Shown here: positions 33,003 to 33,724 of the stretch, piece by piece
Layout: each line of letters opens with the position of its first letter
Position numbering within the stretch: the first letter of the stretch is position 1
From: CAMYLR01 sp041577935
Lineage (GTDB): Bacteria; Gemmatimonadota; Gemmatimonadetes; JACCXV01; JAHWKZ01
DNA: 33,724 nucleotides
Assembly: GCA_041577935.1 (NCBI GenBank)
Contig: JBFGIA010000011.1
Span: 1-33,724 of the forward strand
Direction of reading: 5' to 3'
Notes under the pieces: model-generated
Told to the model about the DNA's origin: nothing
What the model saw: the letters and a program-made list of their open reading frames with translations, nothing else
Databases searched by the model: none
Made by a program: the position numbers and the translations under genes

Positions 33003-33724
33003 CGCCGCTCGTCCAATCGTCGAAGCCCCAACTCGCGTGCGATCTCCTTCGCCGCCAGAAGCTCTTCCGACCTCAGTTGCCGATTGAGCTCGGGGTACTT
33101 GTCACCACTCACCGCCCCCGCCGGGCGGTATTGATCCATCAGGTTCACATACGTCTCCGGGCCCAGCCGCGAGGCGACCCATTCCAGGATCGCGTGGGTT
33201 TCGTCGAGCTCGCCGGGCATCACCAAATGCCGCAGCAGAAGCCCCCGTTTGGCGACCCCGTCCGCATTCACAATCAGCTCGCCGACTTGTCGATGCATCT
33301 CCTCGATCGCCGCCCGTGCCGCCTCCGGATAATCGCTTGCCTTGAGATACTTCTGACTCTTGTCGCGACTCCAGTACTTGAAGTCCGGCATGTAGATGTC
33401 GACGACGCCGTCCATTAGGGCGATGCTCTCGAGCGCGTCGTAAGCACTTGTATTGTAAACAATCGGAAGTGCTAATCCCATACTGATCGCCTCCGCAACC
33501 GACTCGAGCACTTGTGGCACAACATGCTCCGGCGTTACGAAGTTGATGTTGTGACATCCGCGCGCCTGGAGCTCGAGCATCATGCTCGCGATCTCGCGCG
33601 GCGTCGATCCAGGTGGCGCGTGCTTGGGTTTTATCGCCTGGCTGATGTCCCAGTTCTGGCAGAAGACGCACCGCAGATTGCAGTGCGAGAAGAAGATCGT
33701 ACCCGACCCGTTCCAACCCCTGAG
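32999..33724 (-). CDS. Radical SAM protein (COG1313/PflA-like), 5' end outside window
   Basis: The frame is open to the window edge, giving at least 241 residues. Close to the visible N-terminus is GSGTIFFSHCNLRCVFCQNWDIS with the CxxxCxxC radical-SAM motif. GCHNINFVTPEHVVPQVLESV, YNTSAYDALESIALMDGVVDIYMPDFKYW and LLLRHLVMPGELDET follow. These are the patterns of the uncharacterised PflA-like proteins of COG1313. An ATG at 33583 exists, but starting there would lose the iron-sulfur motif, so the true start is beyond 33724. It overlaps amrS as ATGA. Confidence 0.87.
   Translation of the reverse strand, partial: LRGWNGSGTIFFSHCNLRCVFCQNWDISQAIKPKHAPPGSTPREIASMMLELQARGCHNINFVTPEHVVPQVLESVAEAISMGLALPIVYNTSAYDALESIALMDGVVDIYMPDFKYWSRDKSQKYLKASDYPEAARAAIEEMHRQVGELIVNADGVAKRGLLLRHLVMPGELDETHAILEWVASRLGPETYVNLMDQYRPAGAVSGDKYPELNRQLRSEELLAAKEIARELGLRRLDERR

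Overview
The window looks like a chromosomal stretch of a G+C-rich diderm (Gram-negative) bacterium. It has several lipobox lipoproteins, an outer-membrane beta-barrel protein, a lipoprotein cytochrome c and many zinc-ribbon proteins. The mix recalls uncultured Acidobacteriota or Gemmatimonadota, but no rRNA or other phylogenetic marker is present, so this is a weak inference.

Layout. 1-490: the tail of a gene that may be feoB, then a zinc-ribbon FeoA protein. 602-11881 (+): a large operon with a PorG/GltD-like/ferredoxin fusion, PorA, PorB, a small conserved protein, a fused 2Fe-2S/molybdopterin dehydrogenase of the selenium-dependent xanthine dehydrogenase type, an SsnA-like amidohydrolase, and two PLP fold-type II proteins. 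18208-11888 (-): a convergent operon with a lipoprotein cytochrome c, a small exported protein, YgfK, YgeY, YgeW and carbamate kinase. 18443-20122 (+): an unrecognised protein with a GNAT-like segment. 21712-20101 (-): beta-barrel protein, hemerythrin-like protein and a zinc-ribbon membrane protein. 22005-31207: lipoproteins, a disulfide-reductase-like flavoprotein with a leucine-rich-repeat and an L7/L12-like protein, an SRPBCC and a SnoaL-like protein, DoxX, an FmdB-like zinc ribbon, a quinone oxidoreductase, an NmrA-like protein and a GT11-like glycosyltransferase. 31800-31251 (-): a cysteine-rich zinc-binding protein and a TGA-containing AhpD/CMD-family gene that reads as a selenoprotein. 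33724-31922 (-): two overlapping radical-SAM genes, the second AmrS-like.

How the genes work together. The two convergent operons match the selenium-linked ygeW-ygeY-ygfK-ssnA-xdhD-yqeA cluster of Escherichia coli and gut anaerobes, which has been linked to anaerobic purine and ureide breakdown. The inferred route runs from purine oxidation through ring-opened ureides, hydrolysis and carbamoyl transfer, with ATP made by carbamate kinase. PLP-dependent deamination could then give pyruvate, and the adjacent pyruvate:ferredoxin-type oxidoreductase could make acetyl-CoA. The flavin (GltD-like) module that lies inside E. coli YgfK is missing from YgfK here. A module of the same type is fused to the oxidoreductase gamma subunit instead.

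Main new observations: (1) an ORF-hidden selenoprotein with a Cys-Tyr-Pro-Sec motif and a 17-nt hairpin 11 nt after the UGA; (2) a repeated promoter architecture (C-rich box + CAGAC, 18-19 nt, TAnnnT) upstream of both catabolic operons, the selenoprotein operon and two envelope-protein genes; (3) the redistribution of the YgfK domain; (4) an SsnA frame with no standard start codon before its metal-binding motif; (5) a PLP-fold protein that seems to lack the Schiff-base lysine.
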